Shown piece after piece: positions 17,854 through 28,129 of a stretch of 60,198 bases of DNA. The position numbers were made by a program, and so were the translations under genes. Below the pieces are notes generated by a model. The model made no database searches. It was given only the letters and a program-made list of their open reading frames with translations, and was not told the origin of the DNA. How positions within the stretch are numbered: the first letter of the stretch is position 1; every line of letters starts with the position of its first letter. The stretch comes from Pseudomonadota bacterium (GTDB taxonomy: Bacteria > Pseudomonadota > Gammaproteobacteria > Burkholderiales > SG8-39), in the NCBI GenBank assembly GCA_025352885.1, contig JANXRZ010000101.1, positions 1 to 60,198 of the forward strand. Reading direction: 5' to 3'.

Positions 17854-18444
17854 CTATTTCTTGATCGACATTTTGTTGTCGACGCCCTGGACGCCCTCGA
17901 CGCCGCGCGCGAGCTCGACCGCGTGGTCGATCTGCATCTGGTTGTCGACGAAGCCGCTCAACTGGACCTCACCCTTGTTGGTCGCGACGGCGATGTCGAA
18001 GCTTTTCACGCCGGGATCGGAGATCAACGCGGATTTCACCTTGGCCGTGACGATGCCGTCGTCGACCTTGTTGCCGACGGTGGCGGTGCCCTGCTTGAGC
18101 TTGAGGGCGTTCTCGACGCTGGCCACGCCTTCGACCGACTTGGCCACGGTGACTGCGCGATCCATTTGCTCCTGCGTGTCGGCGAATCCGCTCAGTTGCA
18201 CGGTGCCCTTGCGCGTCTCGACCATGATCGTCAGGCCTTTCATGTGCTGGTCGTTCACGAGGGCCGACTTGACCTTGGTGGTGACTACCGTGTCGTCGAT
18301 CTCGGTGCCCACTGAGGTCTTTGGTGCCGCACTCGCACCCGGCGGCACGGGCTCCTGCCGGTTGCATCCGGCCACGACGAGCATGAGTGCGGCGACTGCG
18401 GCGCACAGCGCAAGCAGCCGCAGCGGGTTGAAGGGTGTGTCCAT
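17854..18444 (-). CDS. Lipoprotein with two BON domains (OsmY-like)
   Basis: A 196-residue lipoprotein: hydrophobic signal with lipobox VAGC (Cys27), then two BON domains at roughly 45-115 and 120-192. Each carries the pattern KVKSAL...G.V.LSGF.....Q.D.AV..A..VEGV. BON domains bind phospholipid membranes, and OsmY-type proteins protect the envelope under osmotic stress. A TGTRCG element lies 74 bp upstream and a terminator lies downstream, so it is a single-gene unit. The 5' end lies back to back with the glucan synthase gene. Confidence 0.92.
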   Translation of the reverse strand: MDTPFNPLRLLALCAAVAALMLVVAGCNRQEPVPPGASAAPKTSVGTEIDDTVVTTKVKSALVNDQHMKGLTIMVETRKGTVQLSGFADTQEQMDRAVTVAKSVEGVASVENALKLKQGTATVGNKVDDGIVTAKVKSALISDPGVKSFDIAVATNKGEVQLSGFVDNQMQIDHAVELARGVEGVQGVDNKMSIKK

Positions 18445-18518
18445 GGCAGTTCTCCTTTTCGCCGGCCCGAGGGGCCGTCCGGGTGGCGTCGAATATCCGG
18501 CCTTTGTCGCGACAACTC

Positions 18519-18534
18519 TGTACGCTCCCGCACA
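18519..18534 (-). promoter_or_regulatory. TGTRCG element, copy 2
   Basis: On the minus strand TGTGCG-ggag-CGTACA followed by GAG, 74 bp upstream of the BON lipoprotein start. It lies between that gene and the divergent glucan synthase. Confidence 0.75.
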
Positions 18535-18569
18535 TACCCGTCACGCGTGCGGGCGATACCCTTTTTTTG

Positions 18570-21500
18570 GTGCAACGTTTCGCCCTGCCTGAACGCGTCG
18601 TGACGGATCGCCGGGACTTCACCAAGGGAGATCCGAACATTCCAGGCTTGAGTCTTCATGCGATCGGCGCAGCCTTGCGCGGCCTCACGGCGCGCTTCAG
18701 GGGCGACCTGTCGCCCCAATACGCGGCCGAAGAACCGCCCCTGCGTTCGGAGCTTTTCGGCGTCGAGCAGATGGAGCGGCATGGCCGCACGCTCGCCGAG
18801 TCGCATCGCCTCGCCAGCGCGCGAGGCCGTGACCGTCTGCTCCAACGCCTGGAGGAAAACGAGGCGGTCCTCATCTGGGCCTGCGGTCTCCTAATGGCGG
18901 CCGTCCGCGCGAATCGACGGATCACCCCCGCGGGCGAGTGGCTGCTCGACAACTTCTACCTCATCGAAGAACAGATCCGGATCGCGCGCCGGCACTTCCC
19001 CAAGCGCTACAGTCGTGAGCTCCCACTTCTCGCAAGCGGCCCTTCCTCTGGGTTGCCGCGCGTCTATGACATCGCGCTCGAGGCGATTTCGCACGGCGAC
19101 GGGAGGGTCGATCCCGAAAGCCTGAACCGGTTCGTGGCGGCCTACCAGAAAGTCGAGGACCTGCGCCTGGGCGAGTTGTGGGCGATTCCCATCATGCTGC
19201 GCCTCGCGCTCATCGAGAACCTGCGGCGCGTCGGCGCGAGGGTCGCCGCCGGGATGCTCGACCGCAACCAGGCCGACGCCTGGGCCGACCAGATGATCGC
19301 GATTGCCGAAAAGGATCCCAAGAGCCTGATCCTCGTGATCGCCGACATGGCCCGCTCCAACCCGCCGCTGGTCAATTCGTTCGTGGCAGAACTGGCGCGG
19401 CGGTTGCAAGGGCACAGTTCGGCGCTCGCGCTGCCGTTGACGTGGATCGAGCAACGGCTCTCCGAGACCGGCTCCACCATCGAGCAGCTCGTGCAATCGG
19501 AAACGCAAAGCCAGGCGGCCAACCAGGTCTCGATCAGCAACAGCATCGGCAGCCTGCGCGCGCTCGGGGCTATGGACTGGCGAGATTTCGTGGAATCGAT
19601 GAGCGCCGTCGAGCAGAAGCTCCGGGAGGATCCGGACGAGGTCTACCCGAACATGGACTTTGCGAGCCGCGACCACTATCGCCACGTGGTCGAGAAGCTC
19701 GCGCGCTACAGCGGCCTGGCCGAGTGCGAGGTCGCCCGCAAGGCTATCCAGCTTGCCAATAAGGCGCGCGCCGACGCCGACTCTCCCGGTGAGCGCACCG
19801 CCCACGTTGGCTTCTATCTGGTCGACAAGGGCTTGCCCGCACTGCAACAGGCAACGCAGGCGCGCATGCCCATCCGGTCGGTGCTGGGCGGCCTGTGCAG
19901 CCGGATGCCGCTGGTCTTGTATGTCGGCGGGGTAGGCGTGCTCACCGCGGCGTTTGCCGCCGCCTTCGCCGGCGCAGCCTATGCCGCCGGCCTCGACGAG
20001 TGGCTCTCCGCGCTCATTACCGTCACCGCGTTCGTCGGCGGCAGCCAGCTAGCCGTCGCGCTGGTCAACTGGGTGGTCACGCTCCTTGCACCACCGCATA
20101 CCCTGCCGCGCCTGGAGTTTGGGGTGGAGATTCCCGCGAGCTGCCGCACGCTGGTGGTCGTGCCAACCATGCTCCGCACGCCGCAGGGGGCCGCCGAGCT
20201 TGCCGAAAAGCTCGAGGTGCACTTCCTCGCCAACCGGGATCCGGGCCTGCACTTCGGCCTCCTTACGGATTTCCATGATGCAAGCGAGGAGACGCTGCCC
20301 GAAGACCAGGCACTTCTCGATGTCGTGCGCGAACGCATCGAGACGCTCAATGCCCGCTACAGCCCGGGCGGCGACACCTTCTTCCTCTTTCACCGCCCTC
20401 GCCGCTGGAACGAGAAAGAGCGCAAATGGATGGGATACGAGAGAAAGCGCGGCAAGCTTTGCGAACTCAATGCGGTGCTGCGCGGCGGCCCTGCCGATTC
20501 GTTTTCGGTGATCGTCGGCGACATCACGCCGCTCATGGGGGTGAAGTACGTCATCACGCTCGACACCGACACCGACCTTCCGCGCGACTCCGCGCGCAAG
20601 TTCATCGGCACCCTTGCCCATCCGCTCAACCGCGCGCAGTACAACGAAAGGCGCGGGCGGGTCACCGAAGGCTACGGCATCCTCCAGCCGCGCATCGCCG
20701 TCAACCTGCCGAGCACCAACCGATCTCGTTATGCGCAGTTATGCGGCAGCGAGCCCGGCATCGATCCCTACACTCGCGCGGTGTCCGACGTGTACCAGGA
20801 CCTCTTCCACGAGGGCTCCTTCATCGGCAAAGGCATCTACGATGTCGACGCCTTCGAGCGCTCGATCAACGACCGCTTCCCCGACAACCGCATCCTCAGC
20901 CATGACCTGCTCGAAGGATGCTACGCACGCGCGGGCTTGCTGAGCGACGTCCAGCTGTACGAAGACTATCCGTCGCGCTATTCGGCCGATGTCAGCCGGC
21001 GGCACCGCTGGATCCGCGGCGACTGGCAGATCGCGGCCTGGCTGCTCCCGCGCGTACCGGGGCCGGGCCGCAAGCGTTATCCCAACCCGCTTTCGCTGCT
21101 GTCCCAATGGAAGATTCTCGACAACCTGCGGCGCAGCCTCGTGCCCTCCGCGCTGACGCTGCTTTTCGTACTGGGCTGGCTTGCCGCCCCCGCCCCGCTC
21201 GCGTGGACAATTGCGGCCGCGGCGATCCTGTTCCTGCCCGCGCTCGTTACCTCTGGCGTCGACTTCGTGCGCAAACCGAAGGATGTGCTCGCTACGCAGC
21301 ACCTTGCGAACGCCGCCCGCTCGGCGGTTCGCCAGTTCTCGCAGGCGGGCCTGGCGCTGGCCTGCCTGCCTTACGAAGCGTTTTACAGCCTCGGTGCGGT
21401 GCTGCGCACTTCAGGCCGCATGCTCTTCACCCACCGCCGGCTGCTCGAATGGGATGCCTCGAGCGAAGTGGAGCGGCGGCACCGCCTGGCCGCGGCCCCG

Positions 21501-24500
21501 GGCGGCAGCGCGGACCTGCTGCGCACAATGGGATCGATGTGGTTCGCCCCCGCCCTTGCGGCGAGCACCGCGCTCTATCTCGCCTGGACGCGGCCCTTGG
21601 CCCTGCCTGTTGCCGCCCCCTTCCTCCTCTTGTGGTTCGTTTCGCCCGCCATCGCCTGGTGGCTGAGCCGGCCGTTGCCCCGGCGCCGTGCAAGGCTGCG
21701 GCCGGCGCAGACGGTCTTCCTCCAGAAACTCGCGCGCAGGACATGGGGGTTCTTCGATGCGTTCGTTACGGCGGAGGACCACTGGCTGCCGCCGGATAAC
21801 TACCAGGAGCATCCGGTCGCGGTAGTCGCGCACCGCACCTCGCCGACCAACATCGGCATGGCGCTGCTGGCAAACCTAACGGCGAGCGACTTCGGTTACA
21901 TCCCCGTCGGCAAGGTCCTCGAGCGAACGTCGAACACCTTGTCGACCATGAAGTCGCTCGATCGCTACCAGGGGCACTTCTACAACTGGTACGACACGCT
22001 GACCCTCAAGCCGCTGCCGCCGCTCTACGTTTCGTCGGTGGACAGCGGCAACCTCTCCGGCCACCTGCTGACGCTGCGGCCGGGCCTGCTTGCGCTGGCG
22101 GACCTTCCCATCATCGGCACGAAGACGTTCGAAGGCCTGACCGACGTCCTCGGCCTTCTGCTCGATGCCGCCGGGCGCAAACCTGCGGACGCGGCGGGTG
22201 AACACTTCGCCGGGCAGTTGAGCAAGCTTCGCAGGGACATCGAGTCGGCCTACGACGCTCGCCCCGCCACGCTGGAGGCCGCGCAGCGCTGGCTCGAGAA
22301 GCTCATCGAGGGCGCATCGGCGCTGGATGGGCCCGGAAAAGACGAGGCAAAGACGGCCGCCACCGCGCCGGCCAGTGAAGTGCAGCGCTGGTCCGGCGCG
22401 CTGGTGCGACAGTGCCGCGAAGCGCTCGAGGACCTCGCCTTCCTCGTGCCGTGGTCCTGGCCCCCGGATGCGCATGAAGCTTTCGCCGACCTTCACGACC
22501 TGCCGGCGTTCGGGCGAATCCCGACGCTGCGCGAGCTGGCAGGCTTCGAGGAAGCCCTTGTCGCCAAGTTCGGCGAGCCGGGCGCCGTAAAAGGCGAGCC
22601 GGAATGGCTCACGAGCCTGCGGCCGCTTGCCGGCCTCGCGAGCCAGCGCGCACAGGAGCGCCTCGCGCTCATCGTGTCGCTCGCCGAGCAGTGTGCCGAC
22701 CTTGCAGCGGTCGATTACGGTTTCCTTTACGACGACACCCGCCACCTCCTGACCGTGGGCTACAACGTCGACCAGCACCGGCGCGACACCGGTCACTACG
22801 ACCTGCTCGCCTCCGAGGCGCGCCTTTCGACTTTCGTTGCGATCGCGCAAGGCGAGATCCCGCAGGAGAGCTGGTTCTCTCTCGGCCGGATGCTCACCGC
22901 GGCCGGCGGCGACCCGATCCTCCTGTCCTGGAGCGGCTCGATGTTCGAGTACCTGATGCCGCTGCTGGTCATGCCCACCTACGACAACACCCTGCTCGAC
23001 CAGACTTGCGTGGCGGCCGTGAAGCGCCAGATCGCCTACGGCAACCAGCGCGGCGTGCCATGGGGAATGTCCGAATCGGGCTACAACGCGGTGGACGCAG
23101 CGCTCAACTACCAATATCGCGCGTTCGGCGTGCCGGGGCTGGGACTCAAGCGCGGGCTATCCGAGGATCTCGTCATTGCGCCGTACGCCTCCGTGCTTGC
23201 GCTCATGGTCGACCCGGAGCTCTCGTGCCAGAACCTCCAGCGCTTGGCAGACGAAGGCATGATGGGCGATTACGGGTTCTTCGAAGCGGTGGACTACACA
23301 CCGTCACGCGTGCCGCCCGGGCAGAGCAGTGCGGTAGTGCGCTCTTTCATGGCGCACCACCAGGGCATGAGCTTCCTGTCCCTTGCCTACCTGCTCCTCG
23401 ACCGTCCGATGCAAAAGCGCTTCGAGTCGGACCCGCAGTTCCAGGCCACCACGCTGCTCCTGCAGGAGCGCATTCCGGCCGCAACGGCGTTCCACTTCCC
23501 GACCAACGAACTGTCCGACATCCGGACGGCTTCCATCGGCCCCGAAATGCCGATGCGCGTCGTGCGCAGTTCGGACACGCCGATCCCCGAGGTGCAACTG
23601 CTCTCGAACGGGCGCTATCACGTGATGGTGACCAACGCGGGCGGCGGCTACAGCCGCTGGAAGGACCTCGCGGTCACGCGATGGCGCGAAGACAGCACCT
23701 GCGACAACTGGGGCGCGTTCTGCTACATCCGCGACTTATCCTCGGGCGACTTCTGGTCCTCCTCGCACCAGCCTACGCTCAGGCGCGCGGACGCCTACGA
23801 AGCGATCTTCTCCGAGGCGCGCGCGGAATTCCGCAGGCGCGACCGGGAGTTCGAGACGCACACTGAAATCGTCGTCTCACCCGAAGACGACATCGAGCTG
23901 CGCCGGATCCGCATCACCAACCACTCGCGCTCACGCCGCAAGATCGACGTGACGAGCTATGCCGAAGTGGTGCTCGCTTCGGCAGCTGCGGACGCGCTGC
24001 ACCCGGCCTTCAGCAATCTCTTCGTGCAGACCGAGATCCTCCCCGAGCAGCAGGCCATCGTCTGCACGCGCCGCCCGCGCTCGGTGACCGAGCAGATGCC
24101 GTGGCTCTTCCACCTCATGGCGGTGCACGGCACGGAATCCAAGGCAGTGTCCTACGACACAAGCCGCGCGAGCTTCGTCGGCCGCACGCGCACGATCGAG
24201 TCCCCGCGCGCAATGACGACCGAGGGGCCGCTGGCAGGCGCCGAGGGCTCGGTGCTCGACCCGATCGTCGCGATCCGTCACCAGATTACGCTCGGCGCCG
24301 AGCAGACCGTGACCATCGACATGGTGTCCGGCATCGGCGACTCGCGCGAGGCCGTGCTGACGCTGGTCGGGAAATACCGCGACCGGCATCTCGCCGACCG
24401 GGTGTTCGACCTGGCGTGGACGCATAGCTGGGTGACGCTTCGCCAGATCAACGCAACGGAATCGGACGCGCAGGTGTACGGTCGCCTCGCCGGCTCGATC

Positions 24501-27446
24501 CTGTATGCGAACCGCTCGCTCAGGGCCGAGGCCGGCACGCTGGCGCGAAACCGCCGCGGGCAGTCTGGGCTATGGGGCTATTCGATCTCGGGCGACTTGC
24601 CGATCGTGCTCCTGCAGATCGGCGATCTCGCGAGCATCGACCTCGTGCGCCAGCTCGTGCAGGCCCATGCGTACTGGCGCCTCAAGGGACTGGCCGTCGA
24701 CCTCGTGATCTGGAACGAGGACCACGCCGGCTACCGCCAGCTGCTGCAGGAACAGATCCTCGGCCTGATTGCGGCCGGCGTGGAAGCGAACCTCACCGAT
24801 CGCCCGGGCGGCATTTTCGTGCGGGCCGCGGAAAACATGTCCGGCGAAGACCGGACGCTTTTCATGACGGTGGCCCGCGTGATCGTCAGCGACACGCGTG
24901 GCGCGCTCGCCGACCAGATCGCGCGCCGCGCCCCAAAGGATGCCCCCGAAGCGCCGGTGCCACGGCTCATCCCGGCAAAAGCACGGCGAAGCGAAGCGCC
25001 GCCGGTACCGGTTCTCGCGCGCAGCGACCTGCTCTTTTACAACGGCCTCGGCGGCTTCGAGCCCGACGGGCGCGAATACGTCATCACGCTCGCGAAGGAC
25101 CAGGCGACCCCGGCGCCCTGGGTCAATGTCCTTGCGAACGCCCGCTTCGGCACCGTGCTCTCGGAGTCGGGCAGCGCCTATACCTGGAGCGAGAACGCGC
25201 ACGAATTCCGCATCACCCCGTGGGGGGACGATCCGGTCAGCGACGTCTCCGGCGAAGCGATCTATCTGCGCGACGAGGACAGCGGCAGCATCTGGTCGCC
25301 GACGCCCCTGCCCTGCCCCGGGGCGGCGCCCTACATCATCCGCCACGGCTTCGGCTATACGGTGTTCAAGCACGAGCAGGACGGGATCCGCTCGGAACTC
25401 AAAGTGCATGTCGACACCGAGGAGACCGTCAAGCTCTCCGTCCTGAAAATCCGCAACGACTCGGGGCGCGCGCGGCGCCTGTCGGCCACCGGCTACGTCG
25501 AGTGGGTACTGGGCGACCTGCGGCCCAAGTCCGCGATGCACGTGGTCACCGAGATCGATCCGGCCAGCGGCGCACTATGCGCGCGCAACGCGTACAGCGC
25601 GGAATTCGGCGATCGCGTCGCGTTCTTCGACGCGGACGAAGCCACTCGCCTGCCGAATACAAGCTTCACGGGCGACCGGTCCGAATTCCTCGGACGCAAC
25701 GGCACGATGGCGCGTCCGCTCGGGCTGCGGCGCGTGCGGCTCTCGAACAAGGTCGGCGCGGGCATGGACCCTTGCGCGGCCGTGCAAGTGCCCTTCGAGC
25801 TCGCGGATGGCGAATCCCGCGAAGTGATTTTCAGGCTCGGCGCCGCGGGACGCCGCGGGACCGACGACGCGAGCGAGATTGTGCAACGTGTGCGCGGCCC
25901 GGATGCCGTCGCCAAGTCGTTGCGTCGCGTGAACGACTATTGGGCGCGCACTTTGGGCAGCGTGCAGGTGCAGACACCGGATGCTGCGTTGAACGTGCTG
26001 GCCAACGGGTGGCTCGTCTACCAGACGCTTGCCTGCCGCCTGTGGGCGCGCAGCGGCTTTTACCAGTCCGGCGGCGCCTTCGGCTTCCGCGACCAGCTGC
26101 AGGACACCATGGCGCTGGTGCACGCGGAGCCGCGGCTCGCGCGCGAGCACCTGCTGCGCTGTGCCGCCCGCCAGTTTTCCGAAGGGGATGTGCAGCACTG
26201 GTGGCACCTCCCCTCCGGCCGCGGCGTGCGCACCCGCTGCTCGGACGATTTCCTCTGGCTGCCCCAGGCGGTATGCCGCTACGTGACGACGACCGGCGAC
26301 ACGGGCGTCCTGCACGAGTCCACGCACTTCCTCGAAGGACGGCTGGTCAACCCCGAGGACGATTCGTATTACGACTTGCCTGCGCGGTCCGAAACCAAGG
26401 CAACGCTCTATCAGCACTGCGTGCGCGCAATAGAAAAGGGGCTTGCGTTCGGCCCGCACGGCCTGCCGCTCATGGGCTCGGGCGACTGGAATGACGGGAT
26501 GAACCTGGTCGGCATCCAGGGCAAAGGCGAGAGCGTCTGGCTCGGCTTCTTCTTGTACGACACGCTCCTGCGCTTTGCGGAAATCGCACGCGTTCATGGC
26601 GATACCGACTTCGCGGCCCGCTGCCGCACACAGGCCGACGAACTGCGCCGCAACCTCGAGCAGCATGCATGGGACGGCGGCTGGTACCGGCGCGCTTACT
26701 TCGATGACGGTACGCCGCTCGGGTCCGCAGCCAATGCCGAATGCCAGATCGATTCCATTGCGCAAAGCTGGTCGGTCCTTTCGGGCGCGGGCGATCCGGT
26801 GCGCTCGAGGACCGCAATGGATGCGCTCGAGCAGCACCTCGTGCGGCGCGAAGAATCGGTGGTCCTGCTGCTCGACCCGCCGTTCGACAAGTCCCCCCTG
26901 AATCCCGGCTACATCAAGGGTTACGTGCCCGGGGTGCGGGAGAACGGCGGCCAGTACACGCATGGTGCCATCTGGGCGGCGATGGCTTTTGCCGGGCTGC
27001 GCGACAACCGGCGCGCCTACGACCTCTTCAGCCTCATCAACCCGATCCAACATGCAAGCACGGCGGAAAAGGTGGCCGTCTACAAGGTCGAGCCTTATGT
27101 GGTGGCCGCAGACGTTTACACCGTCGCGCCTCACGAGGGGCGCGGCGGATGGACGTGGTACACGGGGTCCGCAGGCTGGATGTACCGCCTCATCCTCGAA
27201 TCGCTCCTCGGAGTGCACGTCGAAGGCGGAAAGCTGCTCCTGACCCCCTGCGTGCCGGCCGAGTGGAAAACGTTCAGCCTGCGCTACTGGTTCCGTGAAA
27301 CGGTCTACGCGCTCACCGTGTACCAGGACGGCGGCGAGCCGGGCTTGACGGTCGATGGCGTGCCCCAGGCCGAACAGGCGGTTCTGCTGGTCGACGACCA
27401 CCGGGAGCACGCCGTCGAACTGCGCCTGCCCGCAGCGCGCCCATGA
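18570..27446 (+). CDS. ndvB: Cyclic beta-1,2-glucan synthase (NdvB/ChvB type)
   Basis: Inner-membrane enzyme that makes periplasmic cyclic beta-1,2-glucan from UDP-glucose, used in osmoadaptation and host interaction. At about 2958 aa it has the full family architecture. An N-terminal region with membrane segments (near 450-500 and 850-890) flanks a GT84 glycosyltransferase with DTDTD at 665-669 and RRHRWIRGDW. A glycoamylase-like region (near 1100-1600) follows, then two carbohydrate-binding supersandwich repeats starting near 1680 and 2155. A C-terminal GH94 phosphorylase domain has GDWNDGMN with Asp2642, which sets ring length by phosphorolysis. The start is uncertain: GTG codons at 18570 and 18600 are candidates, neither with a good ribosome site, and the frame is open to 18435. 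It overlaps the HAD gene by 4 bp. Confidence 0.9.
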   Translation: MQRFALPERVVTDRRDFTKGDPNIPGLSLHAIGAALRGLTARFRGDLSPQYAAEEPPLRSELFGVEQMERHGRTLAESHRLASARGRDRLLQRLEENEAVLIWACGLLMAAVRANRRITPAGEWLLDNFYLIEEQIRIARRHFPKRYSRELPLLASGPSSGLPRVYDIALEAISHGDGRVDPESLNRFVAAYQKVEDLRLGELWAIPIMLRLALIENLRRVGARVAAGMLDRNQADAWADQMIAIAEKDPKSLILVIADMARSNPPLVNSFVAELARRLQGHSSALALPLTWIEQRLSETGSTIEQLVQSETQSQAANQVSISNSIGSLRALGAMDWRDFVESMSAVEQKLREDPDEVYPNMDFASRDHYRHVVEKLARYSGLAECEVARKAIQLANKARADADSPGERTAHVGFYLVDKGLPALQQATQARMPIRSVLGGLCSRMPLVLYVGGVGVLTAAFAAAFAGAAYAAGLDEWLSALITVTAFVGGSQLAVALVNWVVTLLAPPHTLPRLEFGVEIPASCRTLVVVPTMLRTPQGAAELAEKLEVHFLANRDPGLHFGLLTDFHDASEETLPEDQALLDVVRERIETLNARYSPGGDTFFLFHRPRRWNEKERKWMGYERKRGKLCELNAVLRGGPADSFSVIVGDITPLMGVKYVITLDTDTDLPRDSARKFIGTLAHPLNRAQYNERRGRVTEGYGILQPRIAVNLPSTNRSRYAQLCGSEPGIDPYTRAVSDVYQDLFHEGSFIGKGIYDVDAFERSINDRFPDNRILSHDLLEGCYARAGLLSDVQLYEDYPSRYSADVSRRHRWIRGDWQIAAWLLPRVPGPGRKRYPNPLSLLSQWKILDNLRRSLVPSALTLLFVLGWLAAPAPLAWTIAAAAILFLPALVTSGVDFVRKPKDVLATQHLANAARSAVRQFSQAGLALACLPYEAFYSLGAVLRTSGRMLFTHRRLLEWDASSEVERRHRLAAAPGGSADLLRTMGSMWFAPALAASTALYLAWTRPLALPVAAPFLLLWFVSPAIAWWLSRPLPRRRARLRPAQTVFLQKLARRTWGFFDAFVTAEDHWLPPDNYQEHPVAVVAHRTSPTNIGMALLANLTASDFGYIPVGKVLERTSNTLSTMKSLDRYQGHFYNWYDTLTLKPLPPLYVSSVDSGNLSGHLLTLRPGLLALADLPIIGTKTFEGLTDVLGLLLDAAGRKPADAAGEHFAGQLSKLRRDIESAYDARPATLEAAQRWLEKLIEGASALDGPGKDEAKTAATAPASEVQRWSGALVRQCREALEDLAFLVPWSWPPDAHEAFADLHDLPAFGRIPTLRELAGFEEALVAKFGEPGAVKGEPEWLTSLRPLAGLASQRAQERLALIVSLAEQCADLAAVDYGFLYDDTRHLLTVGYNVDQHRRDTGHYDLLASEARLSTFVAIAQGEIPQESWFSLGRMLTAAGGDPILLSWSGSMFEYLMPLLVMPTYDNTLLDQTCVAAVKRQIAYGNQRGVPWGMSESGYNAVDAALNYQYRAFGVPGLGLKRGLSEDLVIAPYASVLALMVDPELSCQNLQRLADEGMMGDYGFFEAVDYTPSRVPPGQSSAVVRSFMAHHQGMSFLSLAYLLLDRPMQKRFESDPQFQATTLLLQERIPAATAFHFPTNELSDIRTASIGPEMPMRVVRSSDTPIPEVQLLSNGRYHVMVTNAGGGYSRWKDLAVTRWREDSTCDNWGAFCYIRDLSSGDFWSSSHQPTLRRADAYEAIFSEARAEFRRRDREFETHTEIVVSPEDDIELRRIRITNHSRSRRKIDVTSYAEVVLASAAADALHPAFSNLFVQTEILPEQQAIVCTRRPRSVTEQMPWLFHLMAVHGTESKAVSYDTSRASFVGRTRTIESPRAMTTEGPLAGAEGSVLDPIVAIRHQITLGAEQTVTIDMVSGIGDSREAVLTLVGKYRDRHLADRVFDLAWTHSWVTLRQINATESDAQVYGRLAGSILYANRSLRAEAGTLARNRRGQSGLWGYSISGDLPIVLLQIGDLASIDLVRQLVQAHAYWRLKGLAVDLVIWNEDHAGYRQLLQEQILGLIAAGVEANLTDRPGGIFVRAAENMSGEDRTLFMTVARVIVSDTRGALADQIARRAPKDAPEAPVPRLIPAKARRSEAPPVPVLARSDLLFYNGLGGFEPDGREYVITLAKDQATPAPWVNVLANARFGTVLSESGSAYTWSENAHEFRITPWGDDPVSDVSGEAIYLRDEDSGSIWSPTPLPCPGAAPYIIRHGFGYTVFKHEQDGIRSELKVHVDTEETVKLSVLKIRNDSGRARRLSATGYVEWVLGDLRPKSAMHVVTEIDPASGALCARNAYSAEFGDRVAFFDADEATRLPNTSFTGDRSEFLGRNGTMARPLGLRRVRLSNKVGAGMDPCAAVQVPFELADGESREVIFRLGAAGRRGTDDASEIVQRVRGPDAVAKSLRRVNDYWARTLGSVQVQTPDAALNVLANGWLVYQTLACRLWARSGFYQSGGAFGFRDQLQDTMALVHAEPRLAREHLLRCAARQFSEGDVQHWWHLPSGRGVRTRCSDDFLWLPQAVCRYVTTTGDTGVLHESTHFLEGRLVNPEDDSYYDLPARSETKATLYQHCVRAIEKGLAFGPHGLPLMGSGDWNDGMNLVGIQGKGESVWLGFFLYDTLLRFAEIARVHGDTDFAARCRTQADELRRNLEQHAWDGGWYRRAYFDDGTPLGSAANAECQIDSIAQSWSVLSGAGDPVRSRTAMDALEQHLVRREESVVLLLDPPFDKSPLNPGYIKGYVPGVRENGGQYTHGAIWAAMAFAGLRDNRRAYDLFSLINPIQHASTAEKVAVYKVEPYVVAADVYTVAPHEGRGGWTWYTGSAGWMYRLILESLLGVHVEGGKLLLTPCVPAEWKTFSLRYWFRETVYALTVYQDGGEPGLTVDGVPQAEQAVLLVDDHREHAVELRLPAARP

Positions 27447-28129
27447 AAGTCGTCCTCCTCGATGTCGACAACACGCTGCTCGACAACGACCGCGTGCAGG
27501 CCGACCTCGGAAACCGGATCGAGCAAATCGGCGGCCTGGATACGCGGCAGCGGTACTGGGCGATCTACGAAGAGTTGCGCGAGCATCTCGGTTACACGGA
27601 CTACCTTGGCGCGCTCCAGCGTCTGGCCGCCGAGCGCCTCGATGCCCGGCGCCTCGAAGAGTTGACGTCGTTCCTCATGGAGTACCCGTTCGGCGAGCGG
27701 CTCTACCCGCGTGCGCTGGAAGCGATCCGCACGTTGGGGAGCTGGGCGCTGCCGGTCATAGTGTCCGACGGCGACACCTGCTACCAGCCGCACAAGATCC
27801 GCCGCTCGGGTCTTTGGGACGCGGTTGAAGGGCGCGTTCTGGTGTACGTCCACAAGGAGGAGATGCAGGATGAGATCGATCGCCTGTATCCCGCCCCGCG
27901 CCATGCGATGGTCGACGACAAGCTGCGCATCCTGGCCGCAATGAAGGCGCACCGGGGCGAGCGGCTCGTGACCGTGTTCGTGCGCCAGGGGCACTACGCG
28001 CACGATCCTTCGATCGTCGACGCGTATCCTCGTGCGGACTTATCGCTCGAGCGAATCGGCGACCTTATCGATTCGGACCTGCGCGATCGACTGGATGCAC
28101 CCGGACCCGCAATGAAGGAAACCGCATGA
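27443..28129 (+). CDS. HAD superfamily hydrolase
   Basis: A 228-residue haloacid-dehalogenase-fold protein, probably a phosphatase. Motif I is LLDVDNTLLDND at the extreme N-terminus, with Asp7 the likely nucleophile. The second motif is VSDGDTCYQ, and the acidic motif near 150 is HAMVDDKLRI. It starts inside the last codons of the glucan synthase and its stop overlaps the pgm start by 4 bp, so all three are translationally coupled. A role on a sugar phosphate is inferred from this context only. Confidence 0.85.
   Translation: MKVVLLDVDNTLLDNDRVQADLGNRIEQIGGLDTRQRYWAIYEELREHLGYTDYLGALQRLAAERLDARRLEELTSFLMEYPFGERLYPRALEAIRTLGSWALPVIVSDGDTCYQPHKIRRSGLWDAVEGRVLVYVHKEEMQDEIDRLYPAPRHAMVDDKLRILAAMKAHRGERLVTVFVRQGHYAHDPSIVDAYPRADLSLERIGDLIDSDLRDRLDAPGPAMKETA

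Noticed and set aside
24572..26494. 640-codon Arg-rich frame on the plus strand inside the glucan synthase
   Set aside because: An out-of-frame shadow of the synthase with an Arg/Ala/Pro-dominated product and no recognisable domain.
25575..27410. 611-codon open frame on the minus strand opposite the glucan synthase
   Set aside because: It is a GC-bias shadow: low-complexity His/Arg/Ala/Val-rich translation, no motif or ribosome site, fully antisense to well-conserved GH94 sequence.
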